27,780 nt of DNA. Origin: Ascoidea tarda (nom. inval.). Its lineage: Eukaryota > Ascomycota > Saccharomycetes > Ascoideales > Ascoideaceae. How positions within the stretch are numbered: position 1 is the first letter of the stretch; every line of letters starts with the position of its first letter. Where the stretch lies: contig JAKTTS010000177.1 of the NCBI GenBank assembly GCA_030560485.1, forward strand, positions 1 through 27,780, read 5' to 3'. A model generated the notes under the pieces. That model was not told the origin of the DNA, made no database searches, and saw only the letters and a list, made by a program, of their open reading frames with translations. A program made the position numbers and the translations under genes. This document shows, piece after piece, positions 1 through 10,064 of the stretch.

Positions 1-54
1 TTATTTTTATTTTTATTTTTATTTTTATTTTTATTTTTATTTTTATTTTTATTT
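1..54. repeat. hexanucleotide microsatellite (TTTTTA)n
   Basis: An A recurs every six bases in an otherwise pure T run from base 1 to about 54, giving about nine units. The tract starts at the window edge, so its full length is unknown. It is not a yeast telomere repeat, because it has no G or C. Confidence 0.9.
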
Positions 55-423
55 TCATTCTTTTATTTTTTTTAATTGTGTTTGTTTTAGATTAATACCT
101 TTTATTTGTCAAAACTATTGTGCTTAATGATTCTTACTGTATTATTTTTTACAACAAAATTTTTCAGTTCTTTGCCTAATATTTTTGTTTATTAATTTCA
201 CGACTGCTATACAGAATTATGTAGAATTGTGCTATTCCATTTTACTTGGTATGTTTCGTTCATTTCAAACACGAAAAAGCTCAAATAATAAAAGCCAAAA
301 TAAAATATATGAATTGTAGATAAAAATGAGTAATGCTTAAATATAAATAAAACTATTTGGAAACTATTTAGAAACTATTTAATGACTGAATATTAACTGA
401 AGAACTAGGAATAAGGAAAAGGT
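55..423. other. AT-rich region downstream of SAM50 paralogue A
   Basis: I see no gene here. It is the 3' flank of the minus-strand SAM50 gene and is T/A-rich enough to hold its polyadenylation signals. At 351-383 there is an 11-bp direct repeat in three near-identical tandem copies (core AACTATTT). Confidence 0.6.
351..383. repeat. 11-bp tandem repeat, three copies
   Basis: Three consecutive 11-bp units begin at 351, 362 and 373. All share AACTATTT and vary only in the last three bases. They lie about 40 bp beyond the stop codon of SAM50 paralogue A, in its likely 3' UTR. Confidence 0.75.
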
Positions 424-2095
424 TCAATTGGTAGAGGAAATCGAAGCGCTAAATTGCAAACCAGGGTTGGAAACGTCACAGGACCTGTTACTCAATGGAA
501 AATTGTAGGACATGTCGAACTGAGCGAAAGGAGAGTTGTAGATCAAACCAATGTTGAAATTTGTGGCAAAGATCGAAGTGAAGTCCCTGGCAGTGCTGAT
601 GTTGTTTAGTTTGTTCAAGCCTTCTCTCAATTTCTCAGCTGTTTCATAGGTATCGCCATATTCCAAACCGATTTTCAATCTTAAAGGATCCGAAACAGAG
701 GAGTTGTCGGAACTGAATGATCGTTTTTTGTTGAAGAGGGAGGAAATTGAGAAAAATTTGGAGTAGAGTGAGATCGAGTTTGATATAACAGAGGTTCCAC
801 CCAAATAGACGTCTGATTCTTTATGACCAATTGAGTTATGTTGGAAACCCTTGATGGTTTCAAAGCTTCCTAGATAGTATTTATCCAATGGACTGACCCT
901 AATTGGTTTGTTCATGAAGGGAAAAAAACAGCCAAAAAACGTCTTTGATTCAAAAGTTAGAAAATTATCGAATAACGATTTATAAAAGGACCATTGGCAG
1001 GATGTCGAATTAAATGAGGCAGTGTTGGCATTTTGATCTAAACCTGCAATTTCGTTTTTAAGAGATATCAATAAACCTGAATGAGGAATCGGTTCATTTT
1101 TAAGATCTTTGTTGACAACAGAAGTGGTATCAATTGTCAAGCTGTTAATGAAGGAAACTTTTGTTAGAGAACCATTTTGAATTAGATCAGTCTTTGAATC
1201 GGATATAATATCATGGGCAATATTTAAACCGTTTATGGTAGCAAAGTTATTTTCATCACTTGAATAGTTCAATCCAAACATCAAAGCAGAGTGAGATTGG
1301 TTGTGTTTTGCAAATGATTGAGCATTAGTGAAGGTACGATAAGAATCGATTGCAAATTCAAAATTTCTGTCATTATTTAGAGGATATCTATAATTCAAAG
1401 TCAACAAATTATTTGAATTATCTTGATTGGAGGCTATATCGAATAATAATTTGTCAGACCACCCTGTGAAATTATTTGACAAATATCCAAAATTGATAAA
1501 ACCCTCATTATGTCTTGTTAATCCTGAAAAGAGCAAGTAATTTGAAGAGATATTGGAGAGATCGAAAGTGGCCTTAGTTGGAATCAAATAATCTTTAATG
1601 AATGGGTATTTATAATTTTTGGGAATGAGGGAATCGTCATCTTTATCAATTGAGCAATTGACATCAAAAAACAACCCAGTTTTACTGAAATTATTCGAAG
1701 TCTTTGAAATTGCTTGGTTCAAAGTACTTAAAGTGTGATCGGAGGTAATTAATAAAGGACTTAATAATCTTTGAACAAATCCATCAGATAACTGAGAAGC
1801 ACCATTAACCTCGATTTTGGATAGAAAAATGGGTTTCGTATTGGAACGACTTAGCTATTCTGAGTTAGTAATCTCACTTTTTCAATTGGCATTGTACCAT
1901 AACAAAAAAAAGTTGCAAAATTCAACGAAAAGCATAACCACTTACAATTTCATCTGTATGAGATGATTTGAGCTCAAAATTCAAGATATCTTCCTAAAGC
2001 AATGTACACAAGAACAGAAGGTTAGTAGGCAAACAGAAAATAAAGGGCCCTTGAGAAACAGACAAACAACATACAATTCCCACCTCAGAAGACAT
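424..2095 (-). CDS. SAM50: SAM50 paralogue A: mitochondrial SAM/TOB complex beta-barrel insertase
   Basis: Sam50 is the Omp85-family barrel of the mitochondrial outer membrane that inserts beta-barrel proteins. The gene model is complement(join(424..1854,1946..1993,2075..2095)), 499 aa; S. cerevisiae Sam50 is 484 aa. Exon 1 encodes MSSEVGI and exon 2 encodes 16 residues. Exon 3 carries the POTRA start (TKPIFLSKIEVNGAS), the barrel, the loop-6 region (IKGF near residue 357, then DVYLGG) and a C-terminal strand (PGLQFSASI) resembling a beta-signal. An uninterrupted reading would have to start at a TTG inside the POTRA region, so the spliced model is preferred. Both introns are phase 0, with TACTAAC sites. 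The loop-6 Arg of the usual (I/V)RGF signature is Lys. A second, diverged SAM50 lies beyond MRD1. Family assignment is confident; which copy does the canonical job is unknown. Confidence 0.9.
1855..1945 (-). other. SAM50-A intron 2 (91 nt)
   Basis: On the minus strand the intron starts GTAAGT at 1945, has TACTAAC at 1864-1870 and ends TAG at 1855-1857. The branch site is only about 10 nt from the acceptor. Splicing keeps phase 0 and joins ...HTDEI to LSRSNTKP. The TAG acceptor lies in frame and would stop translation if the intron were retained. Confidence 0.85.
1994..2074 (-). other. SAM50-A intron 1 (81 nt)
   Basis: On the minus strand the donor GTATGT is at 2074-2069, the branch site TACTAAC at 2021-2027 and the acceptor TTTAG ends at 1994. 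The intron is phase 0, between MSSEVGI and EDILNF. All three signals match the hemiascomycete consensus. Confidence 0.87.
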
Positions 2096-2190
2096 TTCTG
2101 GTCAAAGCATATCAGGACCCAGCTCCTCCAGCACGAAAGAAATAGATCAGCTTTACGCCTATTATCTCAGTGCTGATTCAAACACAGCTC

Positions 2191-2198
2191 TGATTGGC
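2191..2198. promoter_or_regulatory. CCAAT-type box upstream of SAM50-A
   Basis: TGATTGGC lies about 100 bp upstream of the SAM50-A ATG and fits the core of the yeast Hap2/3/4/5 site (TNATTGG). A matching box sits at nearly the same distance and in the same orientation upstream of SAM50-B. Hap binding is inferred from the motif and the respiratory context only. Confidence 0.45.
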
Positions 2199-2264
2199 CA
2201 GCAAAAACAGCGCATTTCTGCAAGAGAATGTGTTATGAAGCAAAATCACGTTTTTCAGCAAGTT

Positions 2265-2337
2265 GCCTTTATGGCCAAGTTGGTAAGGCACCTCACTAGT
2301 AATGAGGAGATCGTCAGTTCGAATCTGGCTGAAGGCA
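2265..2337 (+). tRNA. tRNA-Thr (anticodon AGU), no intron
   Basis: The 73-nt cloverleaf folds fully. The acceptor GCCTTTA pairs with TGAAGGC (one G-U), with discriminator A. The D arm holds AAGTTGGTAA, the anticodon stem is CCTCA/TGAGG with loop CTAGTAA (anticodon AGT), and the T arm is GTCAG-TTCGAAT-CTGGC. The A and B boxes are intact. T runs after 2350 can serve as the Pol III terminator. It lies between the SAM50-A promoter and the 3' end of MRD1, opposite in strand to both. Confidence 0.97.
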
Positions 2338-2455
2338 TGTTGTTGAAAGTGTTTTCATACATTTTTTTGGTAATCAGTTTATTGAGAGCTTTTATTATTT
2401 GTGCTGGAATCGTTTCCTATGCTGAGAAATTCCTTGTATTTGTACTATTGTTCTT

Positions 2456-4882
2456 TTACTCGTTACTGTACTCTATAACCAATCTACGACCCAACAAATG
2501 AACTCCAGTAAGACTTTGCATAGCATGCTCAGCTTCCTTCGAGAGCACAAATTCCACAAAGGCATAACCCTTGGTTTGGTTGTTGAACTTTCTGGGGACT
2601 CTGACTGACCTGAGGTCGCCAAAGGGATTGAACAAGTCAAAGACGTCTTTTCTTGTTGCTTCAAATGGGAGATTCTTGACGATGAGTTTCTCGTTCTTCT
2701 TGCCTGCTGGTTTACTTTTGGAATTTGTATTGTTCACTCTATTGGATATCTTCAACTCGATCTTGTGCTCCAAAATCGATTTTCCATTGAAAATCGAAAT
2801 GAAATTGTTTGCATCCTCCATTGTTTTGAACTCAGCAAATCCAAAACCCATGCTTACGCTTGGCTTGCTTTCCTTCACTTGGGCCACAAGAAACCCTGGA
2901 AGTGTTTTGAACATGTCTGTTAGGTCCTTTGTAGTTGTCTTGAAATTCAAGTTCTTTATAAAAACAGAGGCTGTAGTGCCTTGATGAACGTCCGGCTCAT
3001 GTTCTTCTGTGGCTTCCAACAAGATATCACTTGCTGATATCTTAGCCTTTTTGACATTCTTATCCTCATCGCTTTTATCATCGGTTGCCTCTTTTGGTTT
3101 CGAGTTATGCCTTTCGCCTTCTGTTGGCTCTCTTTTGAATAAATCTTTTGGTCCTTTTTCTAGATATATAACACTGTTTTTGAACCTTTTATATGCTAAC
3201 TTTGTAAATGCTGCTCTTCCTGATGGTACATCAATATACTCAATAATAGCTATCGTTCCGGATGGTGGAAATAATAGTCTTTTCAATTCCCCAAATGGAG
3301 TGAACAAATCTGCAATCTCTTGAGATGTTGTACCAAATGGAAAATTTTTAACTAATATGACTTTATCATCCTTTTCCTGTTTTTTCTCAAATGATGTTAA
3401 GTCAATTCCTTTGCTTTCAAAATATTTTCGAACGTCCCCAATAACATCAACCTCTGCTAAGGCCTGCTTGACACCACTACTGGATGATTCAGGATCAATC
3501 AAATCACTCTTTTTCAATCCCAATTTAGATACAACAGATTCAATCACAGCATCATTGCTCATAAATAATGAATTCCATGCAAATTGGGATTTGGATGCCA
3601 TTTCCTTTTTTTTCAACTCTTTTTGTTTCTTTAATGGCAAATTTTTAATGTCAAATTCATCCAACCTATGACTTTTTTTAGCCTTTGATGGTAATATATG
3701 TAACAATCTACCTTGGAAAATCTGCTTATCTAACTCTTTATATGCAAATAATGCGTCCTTGGAATTCTGAAATTGAATATAAACAAATCCCTTGGATTTA
3801 TGTGTTCGAGTATCAACAGCAATATGAACTTCATCTAAAACCCCATATGGACCGAATAGTTTTCTAAAATCATCTTCTGTGGCTGTATATAGTATATTTC
3901 GAATGAATAATCTTCCTGTTTCTAATATTAATTCTTCAGTCTTTTCTTGTTCGGTGATTTTTTTTTGGGCTTTTTCTATTCTTTTATCCTTGTTATGCTT
4001 TTTTATTTTTTCCTCTCTCAATGTAGTACTATCTTTATTGGATTTTTTTCCTTCATTCCCAAAGTCAGTCTCTTCCTGATTCTGGTCATTATTCTTGTTC
4101 TCTTTAGAATTTTCAAGCATTCTAATTCGATGTTGCTTTAACCAATCTAAATCTGACACAGTGGAATCTTTTGCCATTTCCGATAAACTGATCATTTTTT
4201 CTTCTCCCTCATTATCTTGGTTTTCATTTACACTATTATCAGACTCTTCATTTTTCTCTTCTTGGGATTTGGGTCTGAAATCCTCATATTCCTCATCACT
4301 CTCATTTTCTTCATCTCGCGTAATTCCATCTTCATTTTTGTCATTTTTGGTTTCATTATCTTTCTTGTTCAAGGCATCCTCTAAATCTCGAACCGAAGGA
4401 TTTCCCTTCCCATCAACTATTTTAACATTAGAATTGACTGTGTCAAGATATTCTTTCAATATCTTATTTTTATTGATTTTTTCATCGATTTCTTCTCTAA
4501 CATTTAGTCTTCTTTTTTTAATCTCTTTGGTTTTTTCTCTTTGTTCTTCTTCTATTTGTTTTCTTTTATTGATTTCTCTTTGTCTTTGTCTAAATGATTT
4601 GGGAACACTTGGATCTGCAAACGATTTTGCAAATTGTAAATTAACCCTTGAGGTATCGATAAAGGAGTTGTCAAAATATTTAATAATTTTTTCTGCACTC
4701 TCGTAAGTCTTAAACCCAATAAATCCAAATTTTCTTGATTCTCCAGTTTTAGCATTTCTCACAATTTTTAAATCGGTTATATCTTGAGTTATAGTGTCAT
4801 TATTATTTATGCGACCTAATTTTTTTTTCAATTGTTCTTCATCGAGATATATGGGTAATCCCTTTATTATTACTCGAGACAT
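2456..4882 (-). CDS. MRD1: Mrd1: five-RRM pre-rRNA processing factor
   Basis: Mrd1 binds pre-rRNA with the U3 snoRNP and is needed for early 18S maturation in the nucleolus. The 808-aa product (S. cerevisiae Mrd1 is about 890 aa) starts MSRVIIKGLP, matching the family. It has five RRMs at roughly 2-87, 322-400, 510-585, 640-715 and 730-806, with RNP motifs visible (KGFVYIQF in RRM2, GYAFVEF in RRM5). Between RRM1 and RRM2 lies a charged linker rich in Glu, Lys, Asp and Asn (about 100-320). RRM3 has a weak RNP1, as is usual for a middle RRM in such proteins. The ATG at 4882 is a true ATG and begins at RRM1. No intron is needed. The gene lies between two SAM50 paralogues on the same strand. Confidence 0.95.
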   Translation of the reverse strand: MSRVIIKGLPIYLDEEQLKKKLGRINNNDTITQDITDLKIVRNAKTGESRKFGFIGFKTYESAEKIIKYFDNSFIDTSRVNLQFAKSFADPSVPKSFRQRQREINKRKQIEEEQREKTKEIKKRRLNVREEIDEKINKNKILKEYLDTVNSNVKIVDGKGNPSVRDLEDALNKKDNETKNDKNEDGITRDEENESDEEYEDFRPKSQEEKNEESDNSVNENQDNEGEEKMISLSEMAKDSTVSDLDWLKQHRIRMLENSKENKNNDQNQEETDFGNEGKKSNKDSTTLREEKIKKHNKDKRIEKAQKKITEQEKTEELILETGRLFIRNILYTATEDDFRKLFGPYGVLDEVHIAVDTRTHKSKGFVYIQFQNSKDALFAYKELDKQIFQGRLLHILPSKAKKSHRLDEFDIKNLPLKKQKELKKKEMASKSQFAWNSLFMSNDAVIESVVSKLGLKKSDLIDPESSSSGVKQALAEVDVIGDVRKYFESKGIDLTSFEKKQEKDDKVILVKNFPFGTTSQEIADLFTPFGELKRLLFPPSGTIAIIEYIDVPSGRAAFTKLAYKRFKNSVIYLEKGPKDLFKREPTEGERHNSKPKEATDDKSDEDKNVKKAKISASDILLEATEEHEPDVHQGTTASVFIKNLNFKTTTKDLTDMFKTLPGFLVAQVKESKPSVSMGFGFAEFKTMEDANNFISIFNGKSILEHKIELKISNRVNNTNSKSKPAGKKNEKLIVKNLPFEATRKDVFDLFNPFGDLRSVRVPRKFNNQTKGYAFVEFVLSKEAEHAMQSLTGVHLLGRRLVIEYSNE

Positions 4883-5108
4883 GTCAGTTGTTAAAAAAAA
4901 GGTAATTTATCGATTTAGGTAATCAAAAAAAAAAAAAAAAATAATAACAATAATAGAAAAAACTTATAAGCTTGGTTAATGAAAAAAAAATAAAAAAAAA
5001 TATCCAAAAAGATTGTCGCCGTCTACATGGAACTTCAATCCATTTTGGGGTTTTTGAGATTATATACAAAGAATGTTAATTTATAAAGCTAACTAAAATA
5101 CTAACTAC
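4883..5108. other. MRD1 promoter / SAM50-B 3' flank
   Basis: This 226-bp spacer holds two long A runs (about 4925-4941 and 4982-4999) of the poly(dA:dT) kind that keeps yeast promoters free of nucleosomes. I did not find a clear PAC or RRPE element, although the downstream gene is a ribosome-biogenesis factor. Confidence 0.5.
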
Positions 5109-6722
5109 TTAAGCCATTGATATAGAAGCATTGAATTGTAAACCTGGTCTTGAAATGTCACAAGCCCTATTGCTTAATGGAATGTTATATGATAGATCCA
5201 AATTTGAGAATTTTGTGCTGTAAAATAATCCAACAGATAAATTTGTAGCAAAAACCTTTGATAATTTATTGATATGTTTAATTTCAGAAAATTTGCTGAA
5301 AATGTTTAAATTCTGAAAAACATTCTTAAGATCATCAACATTTGAGTAGATATCGCCATATTGCAATGATAATCGAAATCTTAAAGGGTCCAAAACAGGT
5401 GATTTACTTAAAAATTTTGGAAATTTGGAATATAATGTGGACGATTTGAATAAAATTGAGTTACCACCCAAGTAAACATCATCTTTATTAAAGCCGATTG
5501 AGTTTTTTTTAAAACCTGTGAGGTTTCCAAAAAATTTATCACTAACATTGATTTCAGTCGACTTGTCAGCATCGACAGAGTTGTTGAATATGGTTATTGG
5601 GAAAATGTTACCAATTAAAATCTTTTGTTCAAAAGTTAAAACATTTTTAATAATTGATCTATAAAATGTCGAGTCAAAAGCAAGTTTATGAAATTTTCTG
5701 CTTGATTTATCAAGACCGGCGACTTCACTCTTTAAGGCTAAAGAACAGCCAGAGGAGCTTGAAATCAGGTTCTTTGAAGAAGATTGAGAAGAATTAAAAC
5801 TTGGATCATAATTTTCTAAATTATTGTAAGAAAAATTATTAATTAAAGAAACTTTTGAAGATATATTATTTTCAAGTAAATTAGTATTTGAATTTAATAC
5901 TTCATCTTGAACAATATTTAAACCTGTTAAATAAGAAAAATTATTACTGTTGTTGTCGTGCTTAATATCATAAAAATTAGAATATTGGTAACCAGTGAAA
6001 ACAGAGCAAGTCCTTTGATCATGTTTAGAATATGATTGATTGTTTGAATATGACCTATAAATATCTATTAATAATTGGTTTTTCTTGTCATTATTCAAAG
6101 GAGAATTGTAAGATAAAGAGAGTCTATTATTGAAGTTTATTGAAGATAGAGTATAGTTAAATAATAAAGAATCAGCATAACCTTTGAAGTTACTATTTAA
6201 AAAATCAAAGCTGAATAGAGATTCATTGTTGAAACCATTACTATTACTGTTGCTATTTGGTAGCACAGAGGTTGTTGTTGATGTTGTTAAAGTGTTAAAA
6301 GTGCCTTGAGATTGACTTAACTTAAACTTAGCTGTGGTTGGAATCAAGACTTCATTTGTGAAAGGATATTTGATATTAGCTGGAAGTAAAGAGGTTGAAT
6401 CATTATCAATTGAGCAAGCAATTTTCTCAAATAAGCCAGTTTTATTGAAATTAGTCGTTGTTTCACGTATAGCATTGTTTAACGAGCTGACAGTGTGATC
6501 TGAAGTTGATAGTAATGGAGAAATCAAAGTTTTTAAAAAAGCATCATCTAAATTCTGTATTCCTTCGATTTCGACTTTCGAAAGATAGACAGGTTTTGTT
6601 GTTGAACGACTTAAAATGCCATCTTGGTCAGTTGTAGTGAAAACATCATTAGTCTAGACAGAGAAGTTAGTAACACTGATAATAAGATATTCAAGACTGA
6701 AGATAAAAGTCGAACATACCAT
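5109..6722 (-). CDS. SAM50: SAM50 paralogue B: diverged mitochondrial SAM beta-barrel insertase
   Basis: This is the same Omp85 family as the gene at 424-2095. The model is complement(join(5109..6653,6720..6722)), 515 aa. Exon 1 is the ATG alone, followed at once by GTATGT. Exon 2 begins TNDVFTTTDQDG, then the POTRA start (TTKPVYLSKVEIEG) and the barrel. The C-terminal strand PGLQFNASI matches copy A. The two proteins share many blocks (SPLL-TSDHT, FNKTGLF, PLNNDK, DVYLGG, PLSNRACD) but are clearly far apart. An Asn/Ser-rich insert near residues 130-145 and longer loops are specific to B. The loop-6 signature reads LTGF near residue 378, without the usual Arg, and is 2-3 residues shorter than copy A just before it. 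Without splicing, only a TTG start inside the POTRA region would be available. Confidence 0.88.
6654..6719 (-). other. SAM50-B intron (66 nt) directly after the start codon
   Basis: On the minus strand GTATGT starts at 6719, directly after ATG at 6722-6720. TACTAAC is at 6666-6672 and the acceptor CTAG ends at 6654. The intron is phase 0. Retaining it would give a stop at the acceptor TAG. Confidence 0.85.
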
Positions 6723-6829
6723 CGCCAAAAAAAAATCAAATGAAAAAGTCTAATCAGATACCAAACTCAATAAAGTTACAATACTGAACAAAATTGTCAA
6801 GAATATATTTCCATGAAGCTTCCGCACTA

Positions 6830-6837
6830 TGATTGGT
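6830..6837. promoter_or_regulatory. CCAAT-type box upstream of SAM50-B
   Basis: TGATTGGT is an exact match to the yeast TNATTGGT Hap-complex consensus and lies about 110 bp upstream of the SAM50-B ATG. It is in the shared region with the divergent VID28, so it could act on either gene. The matching box before SAM50-A favours SAM50. Confidence 0.5.
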
Positions 6838-7251
6838 CAAAGCAATAACAAACCAGCCAAACGGATACATGTATAATTATGTACACCTCTGTTATATCTT
6901 GCTTTTAGTGTAGAATAATAATCATTGCCGTGAAGCTGGTTTCATCCATATTGATGGTTATGTGCCAAGACATTGTGGTTCAGTATCAAATGTACCAAAA
7001 CAGTGGCAGTAGTCAATGACTTGGATTGTTTCCTTTTCTGTGGATTATGCAGAATCCTGCAGCCGACACATGCCTCCGCCACTGCGCGGTCTTTCTGCGG
7101 CACTTCTCAAACAGGACGAGGATATAATCACAGAAAGACTCCAAACAGAGCAGGCAAACGAAGCACAAAACGCTCCAATAGCCTCCAGCACAAAGACCCA
7201 ACAACGATTTCTGGCGACAACTACTCAGAAAACTACTGGCAACTACTCAAA
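6838..7251. other. divergent promoter region, SAM50-B / VID28
   Basis: This is the intergenic region between divergent genes. TATA-like stretches are near 6871-6880. A plus-strand 79-codon uORF (7016-7255) starts with ATG and ends with a TGA that overlaps the VID28 ATG (ATGA). I see no intron signals here: there is no TACTAAC. Confidence 0.5.
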
Positions 7252-10033
7252 ATGAACTTTTTGCAACTGGCTCTTTTCCAAAATCCTATTTCCACTGCTG
7301 ACTTGCTTCCCTCGTCGGTTTCAACTCTGCTCGACAACTCGGTTGACAACATCTTGAGAAACTACAACATCGAAGATGTTGAAGCCAATTTGAACTCAAT
7401 CAAGTCTTTAAAATTGTTGGTTCTATGCGATGAAAAACAGAAGTACAATCTATTGAACTCCTCCCAAAACCTATCCCTTCTCCTAAACCACTTGCTATTG
7501 ACCTATCCCCCCTCTTGCGATAACAACAGCTTGATTCAATTGCAATCTGATATCCTAATAATTCTTAACTCTTGTCTTGATTCCGTTAGTCTATCCAACA
7601 TTGACAATCTAATCAACTATACACACAATAAAAATGATCTATTTCAAATTTTCTTAACAACTTTCAATAGTATTGATTCCACTTTATCAAGCGAAAACAT
7701 TCATCTTTATTTCAATCTATTGTCTATTTTATTCAAAAATCTATCAAGTTTATTATTGTTAAATTCCTCTTTTATAAATGCTGATGGTAATAACGCGTTA
7801 AATTCAATTATCATCAAATTACTAAATTACGATATTATTAATAATAGTGATAATTATAACAAATACATAAATAGAAAATTCAATTACAATAACTTATTAT
7901 CAAATCTATCTATCTTTTTATTATCTTTACCTTCAATCGATTTTTCTTTAAATTTATTAAATTTATCTCAAATATACCCTCATTTAATTAACAAAATTGT
8001 TACTTTGTCCAAACCAATTTTAAATTTTAAAAATATGTACTATTATCCTTATAATAATTATACTTACAATAACTTTAGAAACCACAATTATGATAATGAT
8101 AATAAAGATGATGATAGTGATGATAATGATAAATTCAACTTTTCCTTGAGTCAAACATATACTGTGCCTTTATCCTTAATCCAAACCTCATTACCAAATT
8201 TGTTATTTGCAGCTGCAAAATTATCCTCTTATAGTATAAACAAAAACAACAACAATAACAATGACTATAATGAGAACCCTAATAACACCATTAACAGTAA
8301 TATCATTACCATTAATCATAACGTTAAGTTATCAACCTCCTTTTATCGATTTTTATTTTCTTTATTAAAATCTTCAAATTTAAATCTAAAATTAAGTTCC
8401 TTAAATTTTTTGTTATACCATTCTTTAAATATTTTAAATAATAATAATTATGACATTTCCAATAATAAAGCCACTCAAAATACTACCACTACCAATAATA
8501 CCGACTTGGATTTTTATTTCAACATTATCTTAAAATTACTACCTGATTTAAATTATTTATTCGATCTATCAAACGAAAAACTTAATAACTCACTACTAAA
8601 CCAATTCAATTCTATCAATCTATTAGCTTCTTTATGTTCTTTTAACAATAATATCAATAAAAATACAAACATTAAAACCATCAAAAATAATACCTATATA
8701 AATAATAATAACAATAACATTAATGATACTAATACTAATACTAACAACATTAAATTTAAAAAATTATTGTTTGAAATTTTAAATAACCATAATATTTTGC
8801 AAAAAATTTCAAACCATTTATTACTATTATTCAAAAATATTATATCAACTTCAAATTTGAAATTAAATCAAAATTTTAATCAAAATTTTAATAAAAAAAA
8901 TAACTTGTTCAAATTTAATTTATTTTTAAAACATTCAAATTTGAAAAATTTAAATCAATTAATTAACTGTTTTATTATCTTAACTTCTTTTATATCAATT
9001 GATGACTCATATCAAACTCAAATTCTAGATTACCTATTTTTTAAAATTAAAGAATACTCTCTAGTTCAATTTCAAAAATTTAATTTCAATTTTAACAACA
9101 ATGAAAAAAATAACCTAAAAATAAAGAATAAACTAAAAAATAAACTTGAGAAACCAATTTATATTAAAAATGATTTAAATTTCATTTTTTTAAATATTTT
9201 CTCTTTGCAATTAGATACTTTAGAAAATTTATTAAATTACCAAAACCAAATTAATTCGAATCTTGGCTCAAATCCAAATGCAAATCCTTTCAATTTATTA
9301 ATTTACATTTCAAAAAATCTCAATAAAAAATTACTAAATTTATTAAAATTAAATGAAATTTCAATTATTTTCATCAAATCAATATCAAAAAATAAGCCAT
9401 TGCTAAAAACTTACTTTATGAAACATTTGGATCAAAATATCATTAAAATTTTATTCAACATATTTAAATTTCCACTTGACGAATTTTTATGTAATTTAGA
9501 TAAAAATTCGAAAAATGATAACGAAATCATTTTTTCTTTAAATACCAAAGATTCCAAGGATTATGTCTTACTCAATTTTAATTTTATATTAAAAAATTTC
9601 AAAATTTTTATAAACTATTTATTCAAATTGAAAAATTTAATCTTACAGTTTTTTGCAAATTTATGCATTGAATTTTCACCATTAAGATCTTTATTAAAAG
9701 ATCTAGGTTTAATTGAAAACATTGCAAGTGTTATTAATAATTTTAACTACGAAATCTATTTAAATGAGAATTTAAATCTTAATAATAATAATTTTGAGAA
9801 AAATTTGATCAAGTCAAATGATAATAAAACGGAAATTAAAATTGATATTATTAGAGATTTTCTTGATTATAATGAGATTTTTAAGTTGAATGATATTTCC
9901 TTAATTGTATTGAAAAATCTAATTTATAGCAGCAAGTTAGAATTTAAGGTCCAGTTATTAAGAAAAAACATAGGATTCAAAAATTTATTAAAAATTTGTT
10001 TATTTGATGAAAACGAATTTGCTGGTGTTATTA

Positions 10034-10064
<31 letters not shown>

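Noticed and set aside
1-54. Telomeric repeat at the window start
   Set aside because: Pure A/T hexamer with no G-rich strand; it is a simple microsatellite.
1723-1854. SAM50-A as a truncated gene starting at the internal TTG near 1722
   Set aside because: The conserved POTRA sequence continues upstream in frame to 1854, where a consensus acceptor with TACTAAC begins; splicing gives a full-length protein.
3009-4706. Plus-strand Ser/Phe-rich ORFs opposite MRD1
   Set aside because: They are antisense shadows of a well-supported five-RRM gene.
6973-7251. N-terminal 93-residue extension of VID28
   Set aside because: The frame is open but has no ATG; the sequence is Cys- and Arg-rich promoter-like translation with no family resemblance.
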